From the NCBI RefSeq assembly GCF_001542415.1, contig NZ_LNCU01000115.1:136507-200506 (forward strand): 64,000 nt of DNA, in the 5' to 3' direction. Below are positions 47,512 to 58,175 of the stretch, in pieces. The translations under genes were made by a program, and so were the position numbers. Within the stretch, counting starts at the first letter, position 1. Each line of letters starts with the position of its first letter. The notes beneath the pieces were generated by a model that saw nothing but the letters and a program-made list of their open reading frames with translations, was not told the origin of the DNA and made no database searches. The stretch comes from Bradyrhizobium macuxiense. GTDB lineage: Bacteria > Pseudomonadota > Alphaproteobacteria > Rhizobiales > Xanthobacteraceae.

Positions 47512-48447
47512 GTGATCAAGGACCTCAAACTGCGGCAGCTCCGCCTGCTGGTCGCTCTCGACAGCGAACGCAAGCTTCAGCTCGCGGCTGAGCGTCTGAA
47601 CATCACCCAGTCGGCCGCGTCGAAAATGCTCGCCGAGATCGAGGCGCTCGCCCGGGTTCCGCTGTTCGAGCGAACCGCGCGCGGCGTCGAGCCGACGGCC
47701 TATGGCGCGATCCTGATCCGTGGCGGCAAAAGCGTGCTGGCGGATCTCGACCAGGTCACCGACGAGTTCGCCGGCTACAAGTCGGGTGAACTCGGCACGG
47801 TGTCGATTGGAACGGTCGCGAGGCCCTGCGCCGACCTGGTGATCGAGGTCATCGAGTATCTCGGCAAGAAGCATCAGCGGGTGAACATCACGCTCGACGT
47901 CAGCACCAGCCCGCCGCTGATCGAGCGTCTGCTCGCGCTCGAATTCGATTTCGTGGTTGCCCGGATTCCCGCCGACGTCGATCCTCGGCAATTCGACTAT
48001 TACGAGATCGGTGCAGAGGAGGCCGCGCTGCTCGTTCGCGCGGAGCATCCGCTGGCCGACAGCGAGCTCGTCGAGCTGGAGGACATGGTCGACCAGCAGT
48101 GGGTCTGCCAGCCGCAGGGATCCTTCATGCGCCAGGCGCTGGAGCGCTTGTTCTACAGCCGCGGGGTCACGCCGCCCCGGCGCATCATCAATACCGAGTC
48201 TTTTCTCGCGTCGGTCGGAATCGCAGCGCGGATCGATGCGATCGTGCCGGTTCCGATGCTCATATTCGATCTGGTCGATCCGGAGCGTTTCAGGAAGCTG
48301 CGCATCCGGGACCAGCTGATGTTGGAGAGCTATGGCCTGATCAGGTTACGCAAGCGCACACTGTCGCCCGCCGCCACACTGGTCTTCGATGCAATGATGC
48401 GGCTTGGCGTGCCGAACGGCCGGTCTGCGTCGAACGGCCAATCCTGA
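47512..48447 (+). CDS. LysR-family transcriptional regulator
   Basis: 311 residues from the GTG at 47512 (AAAGG upstream); an ATG at 47428 would add 28 residues without homology. Helix-turn-helix: LKLRQLRLLVALDSERKLQLAAERLNITQSAASKMLAEIEALARVPLFERTARGVEPT. The C-terminal effector domain follows. It likely controls the divergent MFS transporter. Confidence 0.9.
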   Translation: MIKDLKLRQLRLLVALDSERKLQLAAERLNITQSAASKMLAEIEALARVPLFERTARGVEPTAYGAILIRGGKSVLADLDQVTDEFAGYKSGELGTVSIGTVARPCADLVIEVIEYLGKKHQRVNITLDVSTSPPLIERLLALEFDFVVARIPADVDPRQFDYYEIGAEEAALLVRAEHPLADSELVELEDMVDQQWVCQPQGSFMRQALERLFYSRGVTPPRRIINTESFLASVGIAARIDAIVPVPMLIFDLVDPERFRKLRIRDQLMLESYGLIRLRKRTLSPAATLVFDAMMRLGVPNGRSASNGQS

Positions 48448-48478
48448 AAGCTATCGCACGAGCCTCAGTGACGCGCTG

Positions 48479-49672
48479 TCAACGGAACATGCTGCGCAGG
48501 TTCTGCGCGATCTCGAACAGGACTGCGTTGTGCTTCACCGTGCGCTTGGCGCGATTGAGGCCTGACCATGCGCTGGCCGCCAGCCGTCCGCGCAGGCTAA
48601 GCGGAACGAAGCTGTCGAAGATCGCTTCGTCGTCCTTGCAGAACAGCCGCTTGTATTCGTCCGATCCGATCCCGAGATCGAAGGCGCGATAGTCCTCGCC
48701 GGCATGGCGATCGATGATGTCGCGCATCAGGATCAGGCCGGGGCTGTATTTGGAATTGCCGGACATCGTGTAGGTGTTGAACATCATCGAGAACCGATGG
48801 CCGTCAGCGACGCCGGCGAAGATCGCGATGACCTCGTCGTCGCATTCCAGCGCATGGATGTCGATGACATGGCGCGAGCCGTCACCGAGCGGCGTGAGGC
48901 AGGCGGTGCGGATGAACTGCTCGACACCGGGTTCGGCGAACACGTTCGGCAGCTTCTGCTCGGCCATCCGCTCCGGCTTGACGCGGAAGAACCAGTCGAG
49001 CAGTCGGCTGATGTCGGCGCTCTCGGTTGCCATGTGATAGCGGAAACCCGGCAGCGGCTGCAGCTTGCGCTCCTTGCCCTTGAGGCGGCGGCGGAACGAA
49101 TTGCTGATCAGGGTCGCGGGCGCAGAACCCGGCTCGATCACGAGCAGCGGGCAATCATTTGCCGAGGGCTGGCGCGGCAGGAGCGCCAGCGGGTTCGGCA
49201 GGTCCTGCCACCGCAATGGCTGCTGGTGCAGCACCAGCGCATCGACGCGGGACCGATCGGCGATGGAGCGCACCAGCGCGGCGAGGTCGGCCTCGGTCGC
49301 GTTGGCGGCGAAATCCTTGTCGCACAGCGCCATGTTGAAGGTCGAATGCTTGCCGCCCATGAAGCCGGCGCACCGCGCGCCCCATTTTGACTCGACCGCC
49401 AACGGCAGCAGCATCAGGGGCCGGCGCTCGCCGTCATGCGCGACGATGATGAAGGGCCGCAGGCCCTCGCGCTCGCCGACCTGGCGCTGCCAGGCGGCCA
49501 GGAAGTCGAAACGTTGATACGGGGTGAAGGATTGCCGCGACGCCTCGAAACCGCGCCAGACCGCTTCGGCGGCGCCAAGATCGTGGAAAATGTCGACGCC
49601 GGCGATGCGGCTTGCATTTGACCACGTCCGCGCATCCGCCGTCCGGCCCTGGATTGCTGCAGCCATGGTCAT
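48479..49672 (-). CDS. CelD/BcsL-like GNAT acyltransferase
   Basis: 397 residues, Acetyltransf_6 type. Two GNAT-like halves are suggested; RRRLKGKERKLQPLPGFRYHMAT and SNSKYSPGLILMRDIIDR-like stretches (GNSKYSPGLILMRDIID, AFDLGIGSDEYKRLFC) match the CelD family in cellulose/EPS gene clusters. It probably acylates the polysaccharide. It is divergent from the deacetylase-like gene. The start could be 49666. Confidence 0.85.
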   Translation of the reverse strand: MTMAAAIQGRTADARTWSNASRIAGVDIFHDLGAAEAVWRGFEASRQSFTPYQRFDFLAAWQRQVGEREGLRPFIIVAHDGERRPLMLLPLAVESKWGARCAGFMGGKHSTFNMALCDKDFAANATEADLAALVRSIADRSRVDALVLHQQPLRWQDLPNPLALLPRQPSANDCPLLVIEPGSAPATLISNSFRRRLKGKERKLQPLPGFRYHMATESADISRLLDWFFRVKPERMAEQKLPNVFAEPGVEQFIRTACLTPLGDGSRHVIDIHALECDDEVIAIFAGVADGHRFSMMFNTYTMSGNSKYSPGLILMRDIIDRHAGEDYRAFDLGIGSDEYKRLFCKDDEAIFDSFVPLSLRGRLAASAWSGLNRAKRTVKHNAVLFEIAQNLRSMFR

Positions 49673-49800
49673 TCGGAACCCGCTTCTTCTAGGTATTTGT
49701 TCACAGTTTTCGACGGCGGCGACCTTCGCAGGGAAATGTCAACAAAGGGTAATAACAATGCCACGGCGGCGGGTGGGAACCGCCGGACGAGGGCGGGACT

Positions 49801-50853
49801 TTGGGATCGGATAACCGTTTTTTGCGACGGGTGCGGATGGAGCTCGCCTATTTCAGCGGCGCGTTCCGGCTGAGGCAGCGCGCGGCCGGTGGCGCCGGAG
49901 TGATCCTGCGGTTCGAACGGGTCCGACCCGCGCGGCGGGCCCGATTCCAGCCACTGAAATCCAGAGAGATCTCGCCGGAATTCCTCCATCGCGCAATCCA
50001 TGCGTTGAAGCGCTGGAACTACGACATCGTCGGAATCGACGAGGCCTGCCGCCGCGCCATCACCTTGCCTGAGCGGCGGCGGTTTGCCTGCCTGACGTTT
50101 GATGGCGGCACCAAGGATCTCGTCAAGCATGCCTATCCGGTTCTCGCCGGCCACGGCGTTCCGTTCACGCTGTATTTGCCAACCGCCTTTCCCGACGGCG
50201 TGGGCGAGGCCTGGTGGCTGGTGCTCGAGGACATCATCGGGCGCGAGAGCCGAATCAGCCTGATAATCGAGGGCAGGGAGCAGCACTTCGCGATCGCCAA
50301 GGTATCGGACAAATACGAACTGTTCGATTTTCTGTTCCAGTGGATGCGCAAGCTGCCGCCGCCCGATCTGTCCTATGCGATCCACGATCTCGGCACGCGT
50401 TATTCGGTCGACGTCGCGCAGGTGTCGCGCGGCGCGTTCATGGATTGGGAGGATCTGGCGAAGCTCGCGGAGAATCCGAAGGTCACATTCGGCAGCGCCA
50501 CCGTGAACTATCCCGCGTTGTCGAACCTTGGGGATGCCGACGCGCGGCGCGAGATGGCGATGGGGAAGGCGGTGGCGGAGAGCGCGTTCCGGCGCGAGGT
50601 CAGGCATTTCGCCTTTCCGTTCGGCGATCGCGAATCCTTCCGCCGCCCGCATGTGGTGATGGCGGAAGAAGTCGGCTTTGCCAGCGCCGTGTCGACGATA
50701 CCTGGCATCGTCGAGGCGCAGGGACGCATCAGCCTTCACGCCTTGCCGCGCATCGCCTGGGACGGACGTGTACGTTCGCTACGGATGATGCGAGTGCTGC
50801 TGTCAGGCGTTATGTTCGCCCCGATGCGACCCACCCGCAGCGCGCAGGGCTGA
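49801..50853 (+). CDS. Polysaccharide deacetylase-like protein, metal site lost
   Basis: 350 residues from a TTG at 49801 (an ATG at 49837 is possible). NodB fold: LTFDGGTKDLVKHAYPVLAGHGVPFTLYLP, then FGSATVNYPALSNL and FAFPFGDRESFRRP. The canonical D-D of TFDDG reads D101-G102, and the H-x3-H (SHTxxHP) pair reads A233 and Y237, so the Asp-His-His metal triad is absent. It is part of the EPS region next to the CelD-like gene and likely acts non-catalytically or by another mechanism. Confidence 0.85.
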   Translation: MGSDNRFLRRVRMELAYFSGAFRLRQRAAGGAGVILRFERVRPARRARFQPLKSREISPEFLHRAIHALKRWNYDIVGIDEACRRAITLPERRRFACLTFDGGTKDLVKHAYPVLAGHGVPFTLYLPTAFPDGVGEAWWLVLEDIIGRESRISLIIEGREQHFAIAKVSDKYELFDFLFQWMRKLPPPDLSYAIHDLGTRYSVDVAQVSRGAFMDWEDLAKLAENPKVTFGSATVNYPALSNLGDADARREMAMGKAVAESAFRREVRHFAFPFGDRESFRRPHVVMAEEVGFASAVSTIPGIVEAQGRISLHALPRIAWDGRVRSLRMMRVLLSGVMFAPMRPTRSAQG

Positions 50854-50896
50854 ATCTCGAGTTAGATCCGCCATCTCGATCAGCCACGATTGTGAA

Positions 50897-51670
50897 GTGC
50901 AAGCGATGCCATCACCCGGATTGGAACGGCAGTTCGGCCGGCAGGCGTTCGGGGCGGATCCCGCCGGCTATCACACGGCGCGCCCCGACTATCCCGAGTG
51001 GGTCTACGAAACCCTCAGCTCGCGCTGCGATCTACGGCCAAAGACTGCGGCTTTCGAGATCGGGGCCGGGACCGGAAAGGCGACGCGCCGCTTGCTTGAG
51101 CTCGGCGCCGATCCTTTGACGGTCATCGAGCCGGATCAGCGCCTTGCCGACTTCCTGCGCCAGAACAATGCGAGCCAGGTGCTGCGGGTGATTGTCGCGC
51201 CGTTCGAGGAGGCCGCGCTTGAGGAGCAGGCGTTCGATCTCGGCCTGAGCGCGACCTCCTTTCACTGGCTCGACGAGGAGAGCGCGCTTGCGAAGATCGT
51301 CCGGCTGCTTCGGCCGGGCGGCTGGTGGGCGGCGGTCTGGAACGTGTTCGGCGACGACAGCCGGCCCGATCCATTTCATAACGCGACAACGCGATTGCTG
51401 AAGGGCCCGACCGGGCCTTCGATCGGCAAGGGAGGAATGCCCTTTGGGCTGGATAGCGCCGCCCGCCTGGCCGCCTTGCAGCGCTCGCGCGGCTTCGACG
51501 TCGCGGATCACGTCGCCAGCCGATGGCCGCTGGTCCTCGATGCAGAGCAGACGGTGGCGTTGTATTCGACCTACTCGAACGCCACGGCGCATCCGGATCG
51601 TGAGCGCATCCTGGCCGAGCTTGGCCGCATCGCCCGCGACGAGTTCGGGGACGGGTCATCAGAAACATGA
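50897..51670 (+). CDS. Class I SAM-dependent methyltransferase
   Basis: 257 residues from a GTG at 50897 (ATG at 50906 is an alternative). The SAM-binding loop FEIGAGTGKATRRLLELGADPLTVIEPD is clear, followed by SATSFHWLDEE and LLRPGGWWAAVWN. The substrate is unknown. It is 43 bases after the deacetylase-like gene, so it may belong with the EPS locus. Confidence 0.85.
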   Translation: MQAMPSPGLERQFGRQAFGADPAGYHTARPDYPEWVYETLSSRCDLRPKTAAFEIGAGTGKATRRLLELGADPLTVIEPDQRLADFLRQNNASQVLRVIVAPFEEAALEEQAFDLGLSATSFHWLDEESALAKIVRLLRPGGWWAAVWNVFGDDSRPDPFHNATTRLLKGPTGPSIGKGGMPFGLDSAARLAALQRSRGFDVADHVASRWPLVLDAEQTVALYSTYSNATAHPDRERILAELGRIARDEFGDGSSET

Positions 51671-51748
51671 CCACCAGCCTCTACATCGCGCGCCGGGCGA
51701 AATGACGCGGAGAACCTGGCCCTGCCTGGGAAGGAGCAACCGCTGCTA

Positions 51749-51964
51749 TTAGTTAGGGGCGCGATCGGGCCGCGACATCCAGGCGACGATCGGCATCGCC
51801 GGCAGCACCCAGCCGAGCCCCGCGATCACGTAGAAGATCGCCTGCAGCAGCCCCGAATTGGCCAGCCACGGTGTCTGGGCGACCGTCATGCCGAGCAGCG
51901 ACCACACCACGACCAGGATGAGCAGTGCAATGGTTCCGAGCAGTTTGCGGGTACGTATGGCCAT
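51749..51964 (-). CDS. DUF2842 small membrane protein
   Basis: 71 residues from the ATG at 51964, with two hydrophobic helices (about 8-30 and 39-62) and a short basic tail. MAIRTRKLLGTIALLILVV and GLGWVLPAMPIVAWMSRP match the DUF2842 family. Function unknown. It is divergent from ctaA. Confidence 0.75.
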   Translation of the reverse strand: MAIRTRKLLGTIALLILVVVWSLLGMTVAQTPWLANSGLLQAIFYVIAGLGWVLPAMPIVAWMSRPDRAPN

Positions 51965-51995
51965 GGCGGATATGTGCAACTCGCAATCCAGACCG

Positions 51996-52048
51996 TTTTC
52001 AAGCGAAGTGGACACCGGTTCAACTGAAGAAAACGCGTCAAAACAAGA
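51996..52048. repeat. Rhizobial intergenic repeat element
   Basis: TTTTCAAGCGAAGTGGACACCGG followed by GAAGAAAACGCGTCAAAACAAG is a sequence recurring upstream of many Bradyrhizobium genes; recognised from memory. Confidence 0.5.
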
Positions 52049-52154
52049 TTCCGGAGCTTCGTTCCAATCTCCCGGAACGAGGGCTCCAAGCGGCGCTTGC
52101 GCCGCTGGCGCGGCGGACTATAAGGGGCGCGAAAATCCAATCAAGTCGGGCGAA

Positions 52155-53240
52155 ATGGCCGGTATTTCCGCAAAGACAACGCAGCTTCGCGCCGTCAGGG
52201 TGTGGCTGCTTTCGGTCGCCGCGCTGATCGCGCTGATGGTGCTGGTCGGCGGCGCGACCCGACTCACCGAATCCGGCCTGTCGATCGTGGAATGGAAGCC
52301 GGTCACCGGCGCGCTGCCACCGCTGACCGAGGCGCAGTGGACGCAGGCCTTCGAGGGCTACAAGACCATTCCGCAATATCGCGAGCTCAATGCCGGCATG
52401 ACGCTCGAGCAGTTCAAGACGATCTTCTGGTGGGAATGGAGCCATCGGCTGCTCGGCCGTGTGATCGGCGTCGCCTATCTGCTGCCGTTCCTGTACTTCC
52501 TGTGGCGCGGCGCGGTGAGCGGCGAACTGGGGCGGCGGCTGTGGGTGATCTTTGGCCTCGGTGCGCTGCAGGGCGCGGTGGGCTGGTGGATGGTTGCCTC
52601 CGGCCTGTCACAGCGTGTCGAGGTGTCACAGTATCGGCTGGCGACGCATTTGGTGCTCGCGCTGCTGATCTTCGCCGCGATCGTCTGGACGCTGCGGCGG
52701 CTGACGGAGCGTCCGCCGGTCATCGCGGCCGTCAGGTTGAAGATCACGAGCGCGGTGCTGCTCGTGCTGACCTTCGTGCAGCTCTATTTCGGTGCGCTGG
52801 TTGCGGGCCTGCGCGCGGGCAGGGTCTACAACACCTGGCCCGACATCGACGGCGGCTTCATTCCGGCCGCCGACCGGCTGTGGTTCGAGACGCCGTGGTG
52901 GCGCAACCTGTTCGACAACACACTGACCGTGCAGTTCGAGCACCGCATGACCGCCTATCTTGTGTTCGCACTGGCGATTGCGCACGCGATCGATGCCGTG
53001 CGCTCGCGCGCCGGGCGTGGCGTGATCGCGGGTGCGTGGTGGCTGGTGGCGGCCATCACGGTGCAGGCCACGGTCGGCATCCTGACGCTGCTGCATCAGG
53101 TGCCGATCGATCTGGCGCTGACGCACCAGGCGGTGGCGATCGTCGTGCTCACGCTCGCCGTCCTGCAGGCCGAGCGACTGGCTGTGCGCCGGACCGAGCG
53201 GGAGCAGCCGAAGCTCGTTCCCGCCGGCCAGACCGGTTGA
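52155..53240 (+). CDS. ctaA: Haem A synthase CtaA/COX15
   Basis: 361 residues from the ATG at 52155. Eight hydrophobic segments; the haem-ligand His residues appear in WWEWSHRLLGR, ATHLVLALL, FEHRMTAYLV and LTHQAVAIVV. VGGATRLTESGLSIVEWKPVTG is the family signature. It oxidises haem O to haem A for cytochrome oxidase in the inner membrane. Confidence 0.94.
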   Translation: MAGISAKTTQLRAVRVWLLSVAALIALMVLVGGATRLTESGLSIVEWKPVTGALPPLTEAQWTQAFEGYKTIPQYRELNAGMTLEQFKTIFWWEWSHRLLGRVIGVAYLLPFLYFLWRGAVSGELGRRLWVIFGLGALQGAVGWWMVASGLSQRVEVSQYRLATHLVLALLIFAAIVWTLRRLTERPPVIAAVRLKITSAVLLVLTFVQLYFGALVAGLRAGRVYNTWPDIDGGFIPAADRLWFETPWWRNLFDNTLTVQFEHRMTAYLVFALAIAHAIDAVRSRAGRGVIAGAWWLVAAITVQATVGILTLLHQVPIDLALTHQAVAIVVLTLAVLQAERLAVRRTEREQPKLVPAGQTG

Positions 53241-53244
53241 TCTT

Positions 53245-54096
53245 TTACGGCAGATAATCCAGCCCGATATCGAGCGCGGCCGAGCTGTGGGTCACCCAGC
53301 CGACCGAGATCAGGTCGACGCCGGTTGCGGCAATCGCAGGCGCGGTTGCTGCGGTGATGCGGCCCGAGGCCTCGGTGATCGCCTTGCCGCGCGCCATCTC
53401 CACTGCCTGGGCGAGCTGCTCGGTCGTCATGTTGTCGAGCAGCACGGCGTCGACGCCGAGCGCCAGCGTCTCTTCGAGCTGCGTCAGCGTATCGACCTCG
53501 ACCTCGATCTTGACGAGATGGCCCACATTTGCCTTCGCCCGCTCAATCGCGGGACGAATGCCGCCGGCGAGCGCGACGTGATTGTCCTTGATCAGCACCG
53601 CATCGTCGAGCCCGAAGCGGTGGTTGTGGCCGCCGCCGGCGCGGACCGCATATTTCTCCAGCGTGCGCAGCCCCGGCATCGTCTTGCGGGTGCAGACGAT
53701 CTGCGCCCGCGTTCCTTGAACGGATTTGACAAGTGTCGCGGTCGCACTCGCAACGCCGCTCAGATGGCAGAGGAAGTTGAGCGCAGTGCGCTCGCCGGTC
53801 AGCAGGCTGCGCGCCGGACCGTCGATGATCGCGATCACCTGGTCGGGCTCGACCGCACTGCCGTCCGGGCGCTCAGCGCGCAGCTCGATCGCCGGCGATA
53901 CCGTCTGGAAGGCACAGCGGGCGACGTCGAGCCCGGCGACCACGCCGGGCTGCCGTGCCCGCATCACCAGCCGAGCCTGCTGGCTCAGCGGCACGATCGC
54001 ATTGGCGGTGATGTCGCCGACGCGGCCGAGATCCTCGAGCAGGGCGGTTCGCACGATCGGCTCGAACATCAGCGGCAACAGGGGATCGAGATTCAT
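53245..54096 (-). CDS. nadC: Nicotinate-nucleotide pyrophosphorylase (quinolinate phosphoribosyltransferase)
   Basis: 283 residues. RKTMPGLRTLEKYAVRAGGGHNHRFGLDDAVLIKDNH is the quinolinate/PRPP-binding signature, followed by VEVDTLTQLEE and DAVLLDNM. It converts quinolinate to NaMN. It is last in the nadA-nadB-nadC run, overlapping nadB by 4 bases. Confidence 0.95.
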   Translation of the reverse strand: MNLDPLLPLMFEPIVRTALLEDLGRVGDITANAIVPLSQQARLVMRARQPGVVAGLDVARCAFQTVSPAIELRAERPDGSAVEPDQVIAIIDGPARSLLTGERTALNFLCHLSGVASATATLVKSVQGTRAQIVCTRKTMPGLRTLEKYAVRAGGGHNHRFGLDDAVLIKDNHVALAGGIRPAIERAKANVGHLVKIEVEVDTLTQLEETLALGVDAVLLDNMTTEQLAQAVEMARGKAITEASGRITAATAPAIAATGVDLISVGWVTHSSAALDIGLDYLP

Positions 54097-55639
54097 GATT
54101 GGGCACTCCTGGCAGTGGGGACGGATTCGACGATGTCGCGCGCGGCGACGAGCGCCTCGGTGCGGGTGAGGGATGAGGGGACGGCCGTCGGTGCGGTGTC
54201 CGGAAAATCGGTGCGGAAGTGCCCGCCACGACTTTCCTCACGCTTGATGGCCCCAACCGCGATCATCAAGCCGACCAGGGCCGCATCGGATGCTGCGCCC
54301 TGCTTGCGCGCCAGCGGATAGAGGCTGCGGATCGCACGCTTGATCCCGTCATTGTCGCGCAATACGCCGAGCCCTTGCGTCAGGATCGGACGCACCGCCG
54401 AGGGATCGCTGGGCGGCGGAGCAGCTTCGGCATTCAACATGGCCCGCGGACCTGCGCCGACGCCCTCGATGCTCTCGGCGACCCACCGCGCACAGACGAT
54501 CGCTTCCATCAGCGAATTGCTCGCGAGCCGGTTTGCGCCATGCAGTCCAGTGCGCGCCGCTTCACCGCAGGCCCACAGGCCCTGCACCGAGCTGCGTCCT
54601 TCGCCGTCAACGGCGATGCCGCCCATGTGATAGTGGACCGCCGGACGGATCGGGATCGGATCGCTGGCGGGATCGATACCGGCCATCTTGCAGAATGCGC
54701 TGATCACGGGGTAGCGCCGCGCGAAGTCCGCGCCGGGATTCTGCCGTGCATCGAGGAACGTACGATGTCCCGCGGCGCGGTGGCGCCACACGGCGCGCGC
54801 GACGATATCGCGCGGCGCAAGCTCGGCGCCGGGCTGGTCGGCCATGAAGCGTTGTCCGGTCTCGTCGATCAGCACGGCGCCATCGCCGCGGATCGCCTCG
54901 GTGAGCAACGGCATCGGCCGCGACGGTCCGTCGAAGGCAGTCGGATGAAACTGCACGAATTCGAGATCGGAAAGCTCAGCGCCGGCATTTGCCGCAAGCG
55001 CGAGCCCCTGGCCGAAGCATCCGCTCGGATTGGTGCTGTCGGCGAACAGGCCGCCGATGCCGCCGGTCGCGATCACGACCCGGTTGGTTGGGAGGATGAA
55101 CCAGCCGCCGTCGTTCGACGCGAGCACGCCGCTGACCGCATTGTCCTCGACGAGGAGCCGGCGCGCTTCGACACGTTCCAACAGCGTGATCGACGGCGAG
55201 CGCCGGACCGCGGCGATCAGCGCGCGCATGATCTCACGTCCGGTGCCGTCGCCGGTGGCGTGCACGATGCGATTGCGGCCATGCGCGGCCTCCAGCCCGA
55301 GCCGCCAACCGCCGTCGGGCCGCCGATCGAATGCGACGCCGAGCCCCGCAAGTCGTTCCACGGCTGCCGGCGCGGCGTCGACGATCCGGCATGTTGCGGC
55401 TTCGTCGCACAGTCCAGCGCCGGCCGCGATCGTGTCGGCGAGATGGAGGGCAGGGGTGTCGTCGTCGCCGACGGCCGCGGCAAGGCCACCTTGCGCCCAC
55501 ATGCTGGAGGCTTCCGCACCCAGCGGCGATTTCGACAGCAGCACGACCGGCTCGGGCGCAAGTTCAAGCGCGGTCATGAGCCCGGCGGCGCCGCCGCCGA
55601 TGATGACGGGACAGCCGATCAGGTCGGAGACTTTCGTAC

Positions 55640-55643
<4 letters not shown>
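54093..55643 (-). CDS. nadB: L-aspartate oxidase
   Basis: 516 residues. FAD motif VIIGGGAAGLMTALELA; SMWAQGGLAAAVGDDDTPALHLADTI, EFVQFHPTAF and LHGANRLASNSLMEA are the substrate-side signatures. It oxidises L-aspartate to iminoaspartate, the first NAD-synthesis step. It overlaps both nadA and nadC by 4 bases. Confidence 0.96.
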
Positions 55644-56626
<983 letters not shown>

Positions 56627-56638
56627 TTATACTCTCCT

Positions 56639-56675
56639 TGAGCATAAGACGGCTTATACTTATCCTGAGCATAAG
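56639..56675 (-). promoter_or_regulatory. Putative NadQ operator upstream of nadA
   Basis: On the minus strand a 23-base near-palindrome (CTTATGCTCA, then AAGTATAAG at the far end; 17 of 23 positions self-complementary) lies at 56653-56675, and a second CTTATGCTCA half-site at 56639-56648, 13 bases before the nadA start. It sits between nadQ and nadA. Confidence 0.6.
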
Positions 56676-56680
56676 GGCTG

Positions 56681-57625
56681 TCAAGTGCGCGAAAGCGGGA
56701 GCTTGGTGCCGACGACGGCGCGTTCGGCCAAAACGGCGTGACGGAAGCGGAACAGCTTGGCCGGCCGACCGACCGCCTCCGTGGCGATTGCGCCAGTCTC
56801 TTCAACGAGTTCTTGCTGCTCGATTAGCCGGCGGAAGTTCTGCTTGTGGACCAACCGGCCTGCGAGAGCCTCAACGCTGCGTTGCAGTTGCAGCAGGGTG
56901 AACTCGGCCGGCATCAGCTCGAATACCACCGGGCGGTATTTGATCTTGGCGCGCAGCCGCGCAATCCCGGTGGCGAGGATGCGGCGGTGATCTGCGGTCA
57001 TCGGTTTGCCCGGCAGCACCGATGCCTCGCGGCTCGCCTCCGGGATCAGCGATGCTTCGTAGAGCAGCTCGTAGCGCTGCAGCACCAGCTCCTCGTTCCA
57101 GTCGCGATCGTCGAGGCCGAAGGTGATGGCGCAGCGCTGCCAGCGCTCGCGCTGCAGCGTCGGCGTCGACGCCGATTTCGCCCACGCCTTGAGCTTCGGC
57201 GCGAGTATTTTGGCAAGGCAGGGTGGCGCGCCGGCGCGATGATCCTCCCAGGGGAAGTAGTCGTACCAGCCGGACCAATGCGCCTCGAAACCCTCGCCGA
57301 CCCTGTCCTCGCGGGTCAGGCCGAGATAGCTGATGGAAACGCTGTGCGGTCCCTTGATGTCGCCGGAGCGGCCGCGATCGGCGAAGGTGTAGAGCTGCTC
57401 GACATAGCCGAGCGGATGGCCGGTCTGGGTCTCGACCCACGCGCGAAGCGCTGTCTGCAGCGAGCGGTGGCTGAATTCGAACGGGCCGCTCGGCAGCGCC
57501 GATCCGCCTGCGATGGTCATGATCCTCGGTGTGCCGTCGGTGACGGCCACCAGCACCGCGACGAGATCAGCGGTGATCGCGTTCCCCGAAGCCGGTGCGC
57601 TGGATTTTTGCGTCGATCTTGCCAC
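56681..57625 (-). CDS. nadQ: NAD-biosynthesis regulator NadQ (Nudix-like plus winged helix)
   Basis: 314 residues. The N-terminal half is a divergent Nudix-like domain (ADLVAVLVAVTDGTPRIMTI, HPLGYVEQLYTFADRGRSG) without the catalytic Nudix box; the C-terminal winged helix has FTLLQLQRSVEALAGRLVHKQNFRRLIEQQELV. This matches the NrtR/NadQ (COG4111) regulators of NAD genes in Alphaproteobacteria. It is immediately upstream of nadABC, the natural target. Confidence 0.82.
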   Translation of the reverse strand: MARSTQKSSAPASGNAITADLVAVLVAVTDGTPRIMTIAGGSALPSGPFEFSHRSLQTALRAWVETQTGHPLGYVEQLYTFADRGRSGDIKGPHSVSISYLGLTREDRVGEGFEAHWSGWYDYFPWEDHRAGAPPCLAKILAPKLKAWAKSASTPTLQRERWQRCAITFGLDDRDWNEELVLQRYELLYEASLIPEASREASVLPGKPMTADHRRILATGIARLRAKIKYRPVVFELMPAEFTLLQLQRSVEALAGRLVHKQNFRRLIEQQELVEETGAIATEAVGRPAKLFRFRHAVLAERAVVGTKLPLSRT

Positions 57626-57639
57626 GCGACGGGTCCGCG

Positions 57640-58044
57640 CTAGCAGTAGCCGTAGATGCCGCAGGCGTAGGGCAGGCGATCCCAGTAATCCACATAGGCG
57701 CCGCCGTAATAGGGGCCGAGGTAGCTGTAGGAGCGCGCGTTGCCGTAATAGCCGGGCAGCGAGGACGAGCCCGGAAGCAGCGGCTCACCCGGCACGAACG
57801 GGATGTAGGGGTCCGAGTTCATCGGGATCACCTTGGGCTCGACGACCACGAGCTGCCGGCCGCGCCGCACATAGGTCGGCGGTGTGACCGTGGTGCGGTA
57901 GGAATAGTGCCGGTGGGGCAGGCCGGCAGGTAGCTGGCGCGCGGCGCGCACGGTCGCGGGCTTAGGGACGGCGAGGCTGTCGGCGGCGTCAGCGGGCGGA
58001 ATCGCTGACAGCGCGACCGCGAGTGGCAATATCCAGCGCAGCAT
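57640..58044 (-). CDS. Secreted Tyr/Gly/Pro-rich protein
   Basis: 134 residues. Signal peptide about 1-20 (AIPPADAA). The rest is Pro- and Tyr-rich (LPGYYGNARSYSYLGPYYGG) and ends CGIYGYC, two Cys six residues apart. No family is recognised; similar short proteins are common in Bradyrhizobium envelopes. It is only 14 bases upstream of nadQ. Confidence 0.6.
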   Translation of the reverse strand: MLRWILPLAVALSAIPPADAADSLAVPKPATVRAARQLPAGLPHRHYSYRTTVTPPTYVRRGRQLVVVEPKVIPMNSDPYIPFVPGEPLLPGSSSLPGYYGNARSYSYLGPYYGGAYVDYWDRLPYACGIYGYC

Positions 58045-58175
58045 TAATGGTCTCCCGAATCATCCGGAGCCTATAACTGCCACTTTATGCCGGAATGAGC
58101 GTTAATGAGAGACTTGCCGTTTTAGGCAAATCTCCTGAGCGAAGCGGCCGCCTCGCTCCGGACATGACGGCGCGA

